Below, piece by piece: positions 26,839 through 34,875 of a stretch of DNA of 35,049 nt. Within the stretch, counting starts at the first letter, position 1. Each line of letters opens with the position of its first letter. The position numbers and the translations under genes are program-made. The notes under the pieces were generated by a model. That model searched no databases, was not told the DNA's origin, and worked only from the letters and a program-made list of their open reading frames with translations. The DNA is from an uncultured Verrucomicrobia subdivision 3 bacterium (lineage in GTDB: Bacteria; Verrucomicrobiota; Verrucomicrobiia; Limisphaerales; UBA11358), in the NCBI GenBank assembly GCA_903884535.1, contig CAISEZ010000059.1, positions 1 through 35,049 of the forward strand, given 5' to 3'.

Positions 26839-27800
26839 GGTTCAACCTCCTTTTGTAACGACTCATACTTCGCCCGTAATTTCCGGATGGTGTCGAGTTG
26901 CGCGTCCGCGAACGGAACCATGCGGTCAATTTTGAATAGCGTGCAGATCTGCTGGCCGGCCGGATCCTGATCCAGTTCCTCCAGCGCCGTGATCGTATCG
27001 GCCTTGAGCTTGGCCGAGCTCCAATGTTCTTCGCGCAGGCAGACCACGACATCGACGTAAGTGTCGGAGCAGGCTACCACCTGAAGTTGCTGGCCGACCT
27101 GCGGATTCAATTCCTTCATCAAGTCAAAGCCCGCTTGGTCCACCACACAGGCGGGGGTCTTGCCGAAGAAAACCGGCAGCACCGCCTCCGTGGGTTTCGT
27201 CACCACCTTGACGTGGCCGAAGAAGGTTTCCGGAGTGCCCAGCTTTTCGGAAAGCAGCAAGGTGTCAAACCAGGCTTTGCCCACGCCGGCACCGGCGTAT
27301 TCCAATTCCAGGATGTCTTTGCCGCGCAGGGCTGCCAGGTTGGTGAGGCCGCTGTCGCAGCGGGTCAGCACCACATATTTTCTCCCCATCTTGCCGTTCT
27401 CCACGACGGTGAAAAACGGCTTCACCTGCGCATGAATGTTCATCGTGAGAAACTGCCAGGCGTCCACGATCGTCACATTCATGGGCTGACGCTGAATCTC
27501 CGCTTCGAAGGTGGGCGTGTCATCATAAACCACCGGATCGGCTTTGTAGATGTTGCCAAACCGGCGGCCGCAGCTTTCCAGAAAACCCCGGTAGGCGGCC
27601 ACGGCGTCGTTGCGGTTCACATTGCGGAAACAGACCTTGGCCATGCCCACCGAGAAGATGTCCATCGCGGGTGCCTGATTCGTTTCAGCGGAACGACCAT
27701 GCCACGAAGGCCAAAAAAATAACGACAGTCCCAGCACTCCTGCCAATGGCAGGCAGAGTCTGACTGGCCGGAATAAAAATATTTTTTTAGCGTGATTCAT
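26835..27800 (-). CDS. PhnD-like periplasmic binding protein, copy 2 (subgroup A)
   Basis: The protein is 321 aa with an N-terminal signal or anchor (about 12-37, GRSA-E). It is closest to copy 1: VNRND (61-65), MNVTIVDAWQFLTMNIHAQVK, GRKYVVLTRCDSGL, AVLPVFFGKTPACVVDQ, KELNPQVGQQLQVV and a C terminus with LRAKYESLQKE. The loop that holds phosphonate in PhnD reads ELEYAGAGVGKAWF. It starts 6 nt after the end of the frameshifted copy 3, with no obvious Shine-Dalgarno, so translation probably depends on coupling. Its stop overlaps the start of copy 1. The ligand is unknown. Confidence 0.8.
   Translation of the reverse strand: MNHAKKIFLFRPVRLCLPLAGVLGLSLFFWPSWHGRSAETNQAPAMDIFSVGMAKVCFRNVNRNDAVAAYRGFLESCGRRFGNIYKADPVVYDDTPTFEAEIQRQPMNVTIVDAWQFLTMNIHAQVKPFFTVVENGKMGRKYVVLTRCDSGLTNLAALRGKDILELEYAGAGVGKAWFDTLLLSEKLGTPETFFGHVKVVTKPTEAVLPVFFGKTPACVVDQAGFDLMKELNPQVGQQLQVVACSDTYVDVVVCLREEHWSSAKLKADTITALEELDQDPAGQQICTLFKIDRMVPFADAQLDTIRKLRAKYESLQKEVEP
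26842..26852 (-). promoter_or_regulatory. Strong Shine-Dalgarno for binding-protein copy 1
   Basis: AAGGAGGTTGA on the minus strand matches the anti-Shine-Dalgarno almost fully and ends 3 nt before the ATG at 26838. It lies within the last codons of copy 2. This predicts strong independent initiation on copy 1, unlike copies 2 and 3, which have none. The very short spacing measured from the end of the match is normal if pairing uses the GGAGG core. Confidence 0.6.
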
Positions 27801-27806
27801 GTTGAA

Positions 27807-28827
27807 TCAAGGTTTGAGATGAGACAGCTGGCCGTTCGCCGCCGGCCCGTGGACAGAGCGTGCATACTCCGCCAGCAATTGCCGACTACTCTCCAGAATG
27901 GCGACTGGGCGTTTCAACATGCCGTCACTTTGAAACACGGTCAGCACCTGGAGGCCGGCGGGGGATTCGCCCAGTTTCAGAATGGCGGGTTCCATTTGTT
28001 TGCGCACGCTTGCGGTGTAGCCCGGCCGGAAAAAAAAACAGCGACGGAATCACTTCCGGTGAGACAGCCAGCACCCGGAGTTCCTTGCGCAGTTGCGGAT
28101 TGAGCTCGCAGGCCAGGTCAAAAACATTGGAGGTGACCAGGCAGGCGTCGGCCTGATGGAAAAAAACCTGGAGCACCGCTTTGGAGGGACTTTCGATTTT
28201 CGTCATCGTTCCCAAAACCTGTTCCGCCGGTCCGAGTGAACTGCGCGCCAGCAGCACGTCCAGCCATTGTGACGCGAGACTGGTGCGCGCGTTGGCTTCC
28301 AGCACTAGTTTTCGTCCGGCCAAACCGGCCACTTGGTTGATGCCGCCGTCGCACTGCACCAGCAGCACATATTGTTCGGTCATCAGATGGTCCTTGGTCG
28401 CCAGGAAAACTTCAGCGGGCTGGAGCTCCGGGTCCAGCGTCAGGAACTGGTCGGTGAGCATGGACACCGCGTCAATGGACCCGTTCTTCAGGGCCTGGTG
28501 CATTTCTTCCGGGGTTTCAAACAGTTGCGTGTCCACGGCAGCGTTGATCTGGCTTTGTTCCAAAATGGTTTTGGCCCAGACCGAAATCGCCGCCTTCCCG
28601 TCGTTGGGGTTCACGCCTGACCAGGTGCCCGGCGCGATGCCAATGTGGATCACCACCGGCGCGGGCGGGTTGGTTTGGTTCGCGTCAGCAGCGGTGGCGG
28701 GAACGGTGCTGAGCCAAGCCACCAGTGCGGTGGCGGCCCAGATGATTGACCGCGTTGCGCGGATAATGACTGTTTTTTGTGACTGTATAAAAGGGGAAGA
28801 TTTCATGGTTATATCTTGATTGGACAT
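27807..28827 (-). pseudogene. PhnD-like periplasmic binding protein, copy 3 (subgroup B), interrupted by a +1 frameshift at T9
   Basis: The open frame from 28827 gives 300 aa and ends at 27925 with a tail unlike its paralogues. After the phenylalanine run at residues 264-266, a different frame continues RPGYTASVRKQMEP...SPAGLQVLTVFQSD, exactly as in the sister genes, to a stop at 27807. Removing one T from the nine Ts at 28038-28030 restores a 339-aa protein, the same length as copies 4-6. Signal peptide, VNPND (72-76), ARTSLASQWLDVLL, VLQVFFHQADACLVT and CELNPQLRKELRVL are intact. The gene starts directly after the stop of copy 4; an ATG at 28806 is an alternative. It may be a real mutation, transcriptional slippage or an assembly error. 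Confidence 0.75.
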
Positions 28828-29850
28828 TTATTTTGCACTTCCTTCCGACCCGCCCGGCGCGCTGCCCGATTCCGCCGCTGCAATTTTAATTTGATTCGTC
28901 CCGGCACGGAGTTGCTGATAGGTGGAGATGAATGTTCGTGTGCCTTCCAGCGCGGACAGGGGCTGGCGCACAAGGCTATCCGTTTTGAACAGCGCCATCA
29001 ACTGCTTGAATTCAGGTTTGACGGAGGAAAGATCCACCGCCTTGATGATCTTTTCCTTGAAACTGTCGGTGAAACCGCTGCGGAAACAAGTCAGCGTGGG
29101 CACCAATGGTGGTGAAACCGCGATGACGCGCAACTGCTTTTTCAATTGTGGATTCAACTCGCACATCACCTCCCAGCCGGCGCGTGTGACAATGCACGCA
29201 TCCATTTTGCGGAAGAATACCGGCAACACCACCTGGGTGGTTTTCGAGTGGTGTGCGATTCGCGCGAGCACGCCCGCCGCCGGTCCCAGTCCGTGCTCGC
29301 GGCACAACACCTCCAGCCATGCGCTGGCCAGCGAGTTCCGCGCGTCGCTGGCCACAATCAGGCTGCGACCGGTCAAATCCTCCACCTGGCTGATGGTGCT
29401 GTCCGTGCGCGCCAGCAGCAGGTAATCTTCCGTGTAAGCGTTTTGGACTTTGGACAGCAGCAACGGCCCTTCCAGCCCCAGTTTTTCCAGGGCGAAAAAT
29501 TCCTCGGCGGTCAGGATGAGCACGTCCGCCTTTTTCTGTTCCAGCAGCCGGGCGATGGCGTTGGTGCCATCGGGCAAATCCGGTTGGTCATACACATAAA
29601 TCCCGTTTTCGTCCCCGATGTTTTGCGTATAAACTTTCATCGCGGCCTTCGCGTCATTCTCGTTGACGTCCACGAACATGGCCTTGGAATAGGCGAAATG
29701 CACTTCCGTGCGCGCAGCGGTCCAGTCAGCATCGCCGGCGAAATCTTGCTGCGCCGCCGCCATCAGCAACCAGATCACCGCCAGTCGGACCCTCAGGCGG
29801 GTGGTCCAGCGCGGCAACCAAATCGCGGCTAGGATAATTGGGGTGATCAT
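28828..29850 (-). CDS. PhnD-like periplasmic binding protein, copy 4 (subgroup B)
   Basis: The protein is 340 aa with a hydrophobic N terminus (about 20-38) serving as signal peptide. Conserved with its neighbours are VNEND (62-66), ADVLILTAEEFFALE, DARNSLASAWLEVL in place of the PhnD ligand loop, VVLPVFFRKMDACIVT, MCELNPQLKKQLRVIAVSP and the C-terminal LMALFKTDSLV. The tail after about residue 310 is low-complexity (Ala, Gly, Ser). It overlaps copy 5 by ATGA and has a strong Shine-Dalgarno, AGGAGGAG, at 29865-29858. No transport partner is nearby. The ligand is unknown and the changed loop argues against simple phosphonate binding. Confidence 0.82.
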   Translation of the reverse strand: MITPIILAAIWLPRWTTRLRVRLAVIWLLMAAAQQDFAGDADWTAARTEVHFAYSKAMFVDVNENDAKAAMKVYTQNIGDENGIYVYDQPDLPDGTNAIARLLEQKKADVLILTAEEFFALEKLGLEGPLLLSKVQNAYTEDYLLLARTDSTISQVEDLTGRSLIVASDARNSLASAWLEVLCREHGLGPAAGVLARIAHHSKTTQVVLPVFFRKMDACIVTRAGWEVMCELNPQLKKQLRVIAVSPPLVPTLTCFRSGFTDSFKEKIIKAVDLSSVKPEFKQLMALFKTDSLVRQPLSALEGTRTFISTYQQLRAGTNQIKIAAAESGSAPGGSEGSAK

Positions 29851-30839
29851 GGCTGGACTCCTCCTCTTAACATTCGCGGCGCACCAGCCTGGGACAACGA
29901 GTTTGACGCGCCGGCGCGATTGACGAGGCGTGCCTGCAAGGCGAGCAACTCCAGCGCGCTGTCCAGGCAGGAAGCCGGCTGATCTTCCACTTTTTCACTT
30001 TGGAAAATTGTCATCACCTGAAGCCCGGCGGGTGTCTTGTGCAGATCCCGCAGCGCGGAATACAACTGCTCCTTGAACGTCGGCGCATAGTCGGCCCGAA
30101 AACAAAACGACGACGCCACCAGCTCGGGCGACCGGCTGAGAATCTTGAGCTGCTGGCCGATTTGCGGATTGAGTTCGCACATTGTCTCATACTCGGTGCG
30201 CGTGGCCACGCAGGCATCAATCCGATGAAAAAACACCGGCAGGATCACCTGAGCCAGTTTCGGCGATTGCGTGATTTGGCCAAACCACCCGGTGGCGGGC
30301 AGGCCGTCTTCCTGAAGCAGCAGCGTGTCTAGCCACGGCTGCGCCAGGCAGACTCGCGAGTTCAGATGCAACACCAGGCTCCGTCCGCGCAGGTCTCCCA
30401 AACGTTCAAGCTTGCTGTCGCGGTGGACGAGAAGCAGATATTGCTCCCGCGTTCGCCCGGAGTTGTGAGTGACAAAGATGGGATTGAATCGCACTTCCCG
30501 GCTCAAGGCGGCGTATTCAACCATCGTAATTCCGACGGCATCCACCGATTTATCTTTCAGCGCTTGCAATATTTCCGAGGTGCTTTGGAAAATGTGCGAG
30601 CCCGTAACCGTGGGGATGCCGCGTTCCTTGGCAATGGTCTGACCCCAGACTTTCACGGCGGCCTCGGCGTCGTTTTCATTGACGTCAGTGAACAGCGAGT
30701 GCGAGAAACCGACGTGGAAGGTGTTGGTATCCGGTTCCGCCGCCTGACTGGCGCGCAAAAAAACAGCCGCCAGCAAAATCAGCCGGATGAAAAATCCAAG
30801 CGGCGATCGAGCGGCGTGAGGCGGTGGGCACTGTTTCAT
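29847..30839 (-). CDS. PhnD-like periplasmic binding protein, copy 5 (subgroup B)
   Basis: The protein is 330 aa with signal peptide 1-34 (ASQAA-E). Shared features are VNEND (53-57), VDAVGITMVEYAALS, LNSRVCLAQPWLDTLLLQ at the ligand-loop position, VILPVFFHRIDACVAT, MCELNPQIGQQLKIL and AGLQVMTIFQSEKV. The two cysteines of the DAC and MCEL motifs are 11 residues apart, as in copies 3, 4 and 6. A Shine-Dalgarno GGAGGAGC (30853-30846) precedes the ATG. Both ends overlap neighbouring genes by ATGA. The ligand is unknown. Confidence 0.82.
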   Translation of the reverse strand: MKQCPPPHAARSPLGFFIRLILLAAVFLRASQAAEPDTNTFHVGFSHSLFTDVNENDAEAAVKVWGQTIAKERGIPTVTGSHIFQSTSEILQALKDKSVDAVGITMVEYAALSREVRFNPIFVTHNSGRTREQYLLLVHRDSKLERLGDLRGRSLVLHLNSRVCLAQPWLDTLLLQEDGLPATGWFGQITQSPKLAQVILPVFFHRIDACVATRTEYETMCELNPQIGQQLKILSRSPELVASSFCFRADYAPTFKEQLYSALRDLHKTPAGLQVMTIFQSEKVEDQPASCLDSALELLALQARLVNRAGASNSLSQAGAPRMLRGGVQP

Positions 30840-31861
30840 GGTTTAGCTCCTCCGGATTCGGGGTGAACGTTCTCACTTTGTTCGGCAAGTGTGCGACTCT
30901 CGGCGGCAGCGACCTTGAGACGTTGGTGGACAGCCAGCAAGTCGCGGGCGCTGTCCAGAAGCGTTGCCGGCGCCTCTTGTAGCTGGTCGCTTTGAAACAG
31001 CGTCAACACTTGCGTTCCGGCCGCAGTCTGCTCCAGGCCCTTTAGTGCGGCCAACATCGCAGCGCGCAACGGTGATACATAGGTGCGCCGAATGAAGCCC
31101 ACCGCCGGCACCAGTTTCGGCGACGTGGCCAAGATGCGCAGTTGCATGCGCACCTGCGGATTTAATTCGCACATGGTGTCGAAGCCACGCCGGGTGACGA
31201 GGCACGCGTCCTGTTGGTGAAAGAACACCGGCAGCACCACCTTGACTAATTTCTGCGCTTTGAGCACTTGGCCAAAAAAGCCGGCGGGGACGCCTAGATG
31301 ATTTTGCAATAGAATCACCTCCAGCCACAACGGCGCGAGCGACGCTCTAGGATTCTCGAATAGAATGATCTTGCGGTTGTGCAGTCCGTCCAAATTGGTG
31401 ATGAGCGAGTTGGCATTAACCAACAACAGGTATTCTTCCGTGAATTGGCCGCCAATGAAGGACATAAACAAATTGGTGCTTTGCAATTCCAGATCCAAGC
31501 CGAGGTATTCTTCCGTGGTCACGGCCGCACCATCAATCGTGGCGTCGTATAATGCCTGTTTTAGTTGTGCCGTGCCCGCAAGCACAATCGGTTCGGTGCT
31601 CATCGGCACCTGTCGTTCCCGGGCGATCGCCAAGGCCCATGCCTTTACCGAAGCCTTGGCGTCGTTTTCTTTGACATCCGTGAACATTTGGGACGAGAAG
31701 GCAAATCGAATGGGTTCCAAATGATTCGGTTCCGGCGCGTCCGCACCCCGGACGCGCATCGGCACACTGATCAACAGCAACAGCACTATCAGGCAGGTCC
31801 ACGCCACTCCGGCGGGCGTCGTCGGCCCCGGCAATTTTTTGCTGTAAGGCGCAGAAATCAT
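30836..31861 (-). CDS. PhnD-like periplasmic binding protein, copy 6 (subgroup B), first of the array
   Basis: The protein is 341 aa from the ATG at 31861. The frame stays open further upstream, but that part only shadows the kinase gene, and the signal peptide (about 18-40, RVRGA-D) fixes the start. It has VKEND (63-67), DGAAVTTEEYLGLD, NPRASLAPLWLEVILLQ, VVLPVFFHQQDACLVT, MCELNPQVRMQLRILATSP and AGTQVLTLFQSDQL. Its ATG overlaps the stop of the CHASE8 kinase gene (ATGA), which ties the binding-protein array translationally to the YfiR/kinase module. GGAG lies about 11 nt before the ATG. The ligand is unknown. Confidence 0.82.
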   Translation of the reverse strand: MISAPYSKKLPGPTTPAGVAWTCLIVLLLLISVPMRVRGADAPEPNHLEPIRFAFSSQMFTDVKENDAKASVKAWALAIARERQVPMSTEPIVLAGTAQLKQALYDATIDGAAVTTEEYLGLDLELQSTNLFMSFIGGQFTEEYLLLVNANSLITNLDGLHNRKIILFENPRASLAPLWLEVILLQNHLGVPAGFFGQVLKAQKLVKVVLPVFFHQQDACLVTRRGFDTMCELNPQVRMQLRILATSPKLVPAVGFIRRTYVSPLRAAMLAALKGLEQTAAGTQVLTLFQSDQLQEAPATLLDSARDLLAVHQRLKVAAAESRTLAEQSENVHPESGGAKP

Positions 31862-34242
31862 TTTGTTTTGGCTCCGTTGTTGGCCGTCGTCGCTTGACGA
31901 TTCGTCTGCCACCGTTGCAGTGTCCGGGCCACTTCCTCCGGATTCAGCGGCTTGGTCAAATAATCGTCCATCCCGGCCGCCAAACAGAGTTCGCGATCGC
32001 CCGTCATCGCATTTGCCGTCATGGCGATGATCGGCAAGCGGCGGGCGGCCAGACCGGCGGCGGACTGGCGGGCTTCTTCCGCGCGGATGGCCCGCGTGGC
32101 CGCATAGCCATCCATTCCCGGCATCATGCAATCCATGAACAACAGGTCAAAGCCACCTTCGCGAACCGCTTGCATGGCTTGCTGACCGTTGCTGACACAT
32201 TCGCATTCATAGCCGGAACACTGGATGATTTCACGAGCCAGTTCCTGATTAATCTCGTTGTCCTCGGCCAGCAGCACCCGTTTGGTGTCGGTCGCCGACC
32301 ACGGGCCGGAGGTCGGCAAAAGATTGGCGCCGGTGGTCAGCTTCGAACTTTCACCTTCAGTCATCCGCGTCGCTTTTTTGAACGGCGCTTCAAACCAAAA
32401 AGTGCAGCCCTGGCCAACGGTGGTTTCGACGCCAATGCTGCCACCCATCAATTCCACCAGTTGTTTGCAGATGCCTAGGCCCAGGCCGGTGCCGCCGTGC
32501 CGGCGCGTGCTGGAGTTGTCCACTTGGGAAAATGGTTTGAACAACTGTTCCCGTTGCTCCGGGCTCAAGCCATCGCCAGTGTCGGCCACTTCAAAACGAA
32601 CCACGGCGATTTTCACCGCTTCAGATTTGAGCGTGACCCGGAGGCTGACGGTTCCGGCATCCGTGAACTTGACGGCATTGCCCAGCAGGTTGCCCAGCAC
32701 TTGAGCGAGCCGGTCCGAATCCGCTTCCACCACTTGCGGGACGGTGGAAGCAATGGTCAGATTCCAAGCCAGCTTTTTGTGGGCCGCCTTGTGCGCAAAC
32801 GCGGCGGCGATCTGTTGAATCGTCGTGGGCAGTTGAATCGGCGTGGTCTGCAGGTCCAGCTTGCCCGCTTCGATTTTTGAGAAATCCAAAATGTCATTGA
32901 TCACGCGTAGCAACGTGTCGGCCGAGCTTTGCGCCATGTCCATCCAGCGCCGTTGCTGGTCGGTGGGGAGTTCGGGCCGCAACAGGTGCAGCATGCCGGT
33001 GACGCCGTTGAGCGGCGTGCGGATTTCATGGCTCATCACGGCAAGGAAACGCGACTTGGCCTGGCTGGCGGCTTCCGCGGCCAGCTTGGCTTGATTCAAT
33101 TCCCGCGTCCGCTCGCTGACCTTGATTTCCAGTTCATCGAATGCGTGGGCCAACTGCTGCTCGGCCCGTTTGCGCGCGGTGATGTCGAGGCACAACGCCA
33201 GTCGGGCTGGCTGGCCGGAAAACTCGATGCGATGGCTGGCCACGTCCACCTCGATGACCGTGCCATCGCGTTTGCCATGCCGGATTTGGCGCGCGGAAGC
33301 GGTCAAAGATTTTTCGTCGGGAGCATTGGCCGCATCCGGCTCCGGCTGACCGGGGGCCGCAAGATCACTGAATTTTATCTGCCGAAATTCAGCCGCCGAA
33401 TAGCCGTAGTGTTGGCGCGCTGCTTGGTTAACCGCGAGAATGGCCGAGGTCGCTTCCGCATAAACAAACATCGGCAGCGGATTGCTCTCGAACAGCAGGC
33501 GGTAACGTTCCTCCGAATCGCGCAGCGCGCCGTCCTGCTCGTGAATGCGCCCGAGCATCTGGTTGAACGCCTGGGTAAGCGTGCCGAGTTCATCGGCACT
33601 GCTGGATTCGGCGCGCACGGTGTAATCCTTATTTTCCGCGACCTGCCGAGCCGTCGAAGTCAGTTGCAGAATGGGGGCGGTGATGACGCGTTGGAAAGCG
33701 GAGGAAACCACGATGGCCGCGAGCAGGGCGGCGAGTAAGCTGCCACCGAGAATGATGATAAACGGCAAAATAATTTCTCGCTCCATCGCGCGGGAGTCGA
33801 ATCTCAAGTAGAGTGTGCCAATGTTTTTCCCATCCAACATCACGGGCCGGAGCAACACGAGTTGCGATCCTTCAATGCGAAAACCCACCGGCAAAGGGGC
33901 GGGGGGGAGTTCATCATTTTTTGCTACCGATCCGTAATGCGCGAAGAGTTGCCGGTCGGGCAGAAACAGCGAAGCCCCCAACACATGGGGTTGGGCCTTG
34001 AGCGCGGCCAATACTTCATTGCCCGCTTTCTTGTCTTCAAAGGTCAGGGCGGCGGTGCTGTTGGCAGCGATGATTTTCGCCTGCACTTCCAGGGTGCGTT
34101 GGATGGTCGCCCGGGCGTTGAACCATTGGAAAATCAGCAGGCTTACGGACCCCAGCAACAGCGTCACCATGCTGGCACCGATAATGGTCAGCATCACCTT
34201 GCGCTTGATCGGTAGGTCGCGAAATGGTTTAAGCATGGTCAT
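31858..34242 (-). CDS. Hybrid sensor kinase: TM-CHASE8-TM-HAMP-PAS-HisKA-HATPase-REC
   Basis: The protein is 794 aa. TM1 (about 15-38) and TM2 (about 157-180) enclose a domain of about 115 residues (TIQRTLEVQAKIIAANSTAALTFEDKKAGNEVLAAL...) that matches CHASE8, the periplasmic sensor known from the diguanylate cyclase YfiN. HAMP (182-236), PAS (about 243-362), a coiled coil, HisKA with H405 in AVMSHEIRTP, HATPase (GGTGLGLGICKQL) and a receiver with D704 (LLFMDCMMPGMDG) follow. There is no GGDEF domain and no HPt, so phosphate must pass to another protein, possibly the HPt kinase at 22545. It starts 5 nt after the YfiR-family gene and overlaps the first binding-protein gene. A second ATG lies two codons in. 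Confidence 0.92.
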   Translation of the reverse strand: MTMLKPFRDLPIKRKVMLTIIGASMVTLLLGSVSLLIFQWFNARATIQRTLEVQAKIIAANSTAALTFEDKKAGNEVLAALKAQPHVLGASLFLPDRQLFAHYGSVAKNDELPPAPLPVGFRIEGSQLVLLRPVMLDGKNIGTLYLRFDSRAMEREIILPFIIILGGSLLAALLAAIVVSSAFQRVITAPILQLTSTARQVAENKDYTVRAESSSADELGTLTQAFNQMLGRIHEQDGALRDSEERYRLLFESNPLPMFVYAEATSAILAVNQAARQHYGYSAAEFRQIKFSDLAAPGQPEPDAANAPDEKSLTASARQIRHGKRDGTVIEVDVASHRIEFSGQPARLALCLDITARKRAEQQLAHAFDELEIKVSERTRELNQAKLAAEAASQAKSRFLAVMSHEIRTPLNGVTGMLHLLRPELPTDQQRRWMDMAQSSADTLLRVINDILDFSKIEAGKLDLQTTPIQLPTTIQQIAAAFAHKAAHKKLAWNLTIASTVPQVVEADSDRLAQVLGNLLGNAVKFTDAGTVSLRVTLKSEAVKIAVVRFEVADTGDGLSPEQREQLFKPFSQVDNSSTRRHGGTGLGLGICKQLVELMGGSIGVETTVGQGCTFWFEAPFKKATRMTEGESSKLTTGANLLPTSGPWSATDTKRVLLAEDNEINQELAREIIQCSGYECECVSNGQQAMQAVREGGFDLLFMDCMMPGMDGYAATRAIRAEEARQSAAGLAARRLPIIAMTANAMTGDRELCLAAGMDDYLTKPLNPEEVARTLQRWQTNRQATTANNGAKTK

Positions 34243-34247
34243 CCGGG

Positions 34248-34871
34248 TTAGTGAACCGTCTCCACGAGACGCACGGTGGGCAGGTTAAGCAGCCGGGAAC
34301 TGATTTGCACGCCAGCAATCCGGGCGGCGGTGGGATTGATTTCCGGGTGAACGGTGCCGCTGGTTGACAGCACCAAGTTGATCATGCCGCCTTGTTCGCA
34401 AAACCGGTCGAGGTCGCTGACGGTCAGGACGGGTTTGTTTTTCAAAGCCGCGAGCAAGGTCGGCAGGTGATCTTTCTCCGAACGACTAATGAACAAAACG
34501 TGGCAGCCCGAGAAACCTTCGCCGTTGTTGAAGCACTTCACCACGAGTGCGTGGCCATTAACCGCCTCGCCTTTCACCAGTTCGTCGAGCGTGCGGTTGA
34601 AGGGATTTTCGCCGACCACGCCGATGACAATGGGTGCCGTGGCATTGGTAAATGCCGAAGCCGGCCAGTCGGTGAACTTGACGAAGTTAAATACAAAAGT
34701 AGCCTTGAGCTGATACTCCGTCAGGCCGGGAGCAGCCACCGCCGTGAGATTGGCCACCAAAACCAAGACAGTAAACATGCGCAGAACCACACGGATGAAC
34801 CGGACCAGCACAATCCTCCGGGACACGCCGACTGGCATGGCTCCGGGGAATAAGTTGGTCGTTCGGGTCAT
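34248..34871 (-). CDS. YfiR family (DUF4154) periplasmic protein
   Basis: The protein is 207 aa from the ATG at 34871. A basic stretch and hydrophobic core (about 30-47, cleavage near AVAA) form a signal peptide; an internal ATG at 34778 (M32) is an alternative start. Mature-part blocks are typical of YfiR: EYQLKATFVFNFVKFTDWP (52-70), IVIGVVGENPF, CHVLFIS, VLTVSDLDRFCEQGGMINLV and a C-terminal NPTAARIAGVQISSRLL. Cysteines 113 and 123 could form a disulfide. In Pseudomonas YfiR binds and inhibits the CHASE8-containing cyclase YfiN. Here the next gene is a CHASE8 histidine kinase, the likely partner. The gene starts 4 nt... after the receptor stop, with only ACCA-type bases between, so it should be translationally coupled. 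Confidence 0.88.
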   Translation of the reverse strand: MTRTTNLFPGAMPVGVSRRIVLVRFIRVVLRMFTVLVLVANLTAVAAPGLTEYQLKATFVFNFVKFTDWPASAFTNATAPIVIGVVGENPFNRTLDELVKGEAVNGHALVVKCFNNGEGFSGCHVLFISRSEKDHLPTLLAALKNKPVLTVSDLDRFCEQGGMINLVLSTSGTVHPEINPTAARIAGVQISSRLLNLPTVRLVETVH

Positions 34872-34875
34872 TGGT

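Noticed and set aside
27807-28007. A separate 66-codon gene starting at a GTG at 28007
   Set aside because: Its product continues the binding-protein paralogue alignment exactly, so it is the displaced 3' part of copy 3, not an independent gene.
25894-31861. Reading the binding-protein cluster as a phosphonate ABC uptake operon
   Set aside because: No permease or ATPase gene is in the window, the PhnD STSG ligand loop is absent from all six proteins, and the flanking genes are sensor kinases.
31862-32131. Upstream extension of the first binding-protein gene by 90 codons
   Set aside because: The extension lies within the kinase coding sequence, reads as an unrelated Arg- and Gly-rich peptide, and the signal peptide begins at the ATG at 31861.
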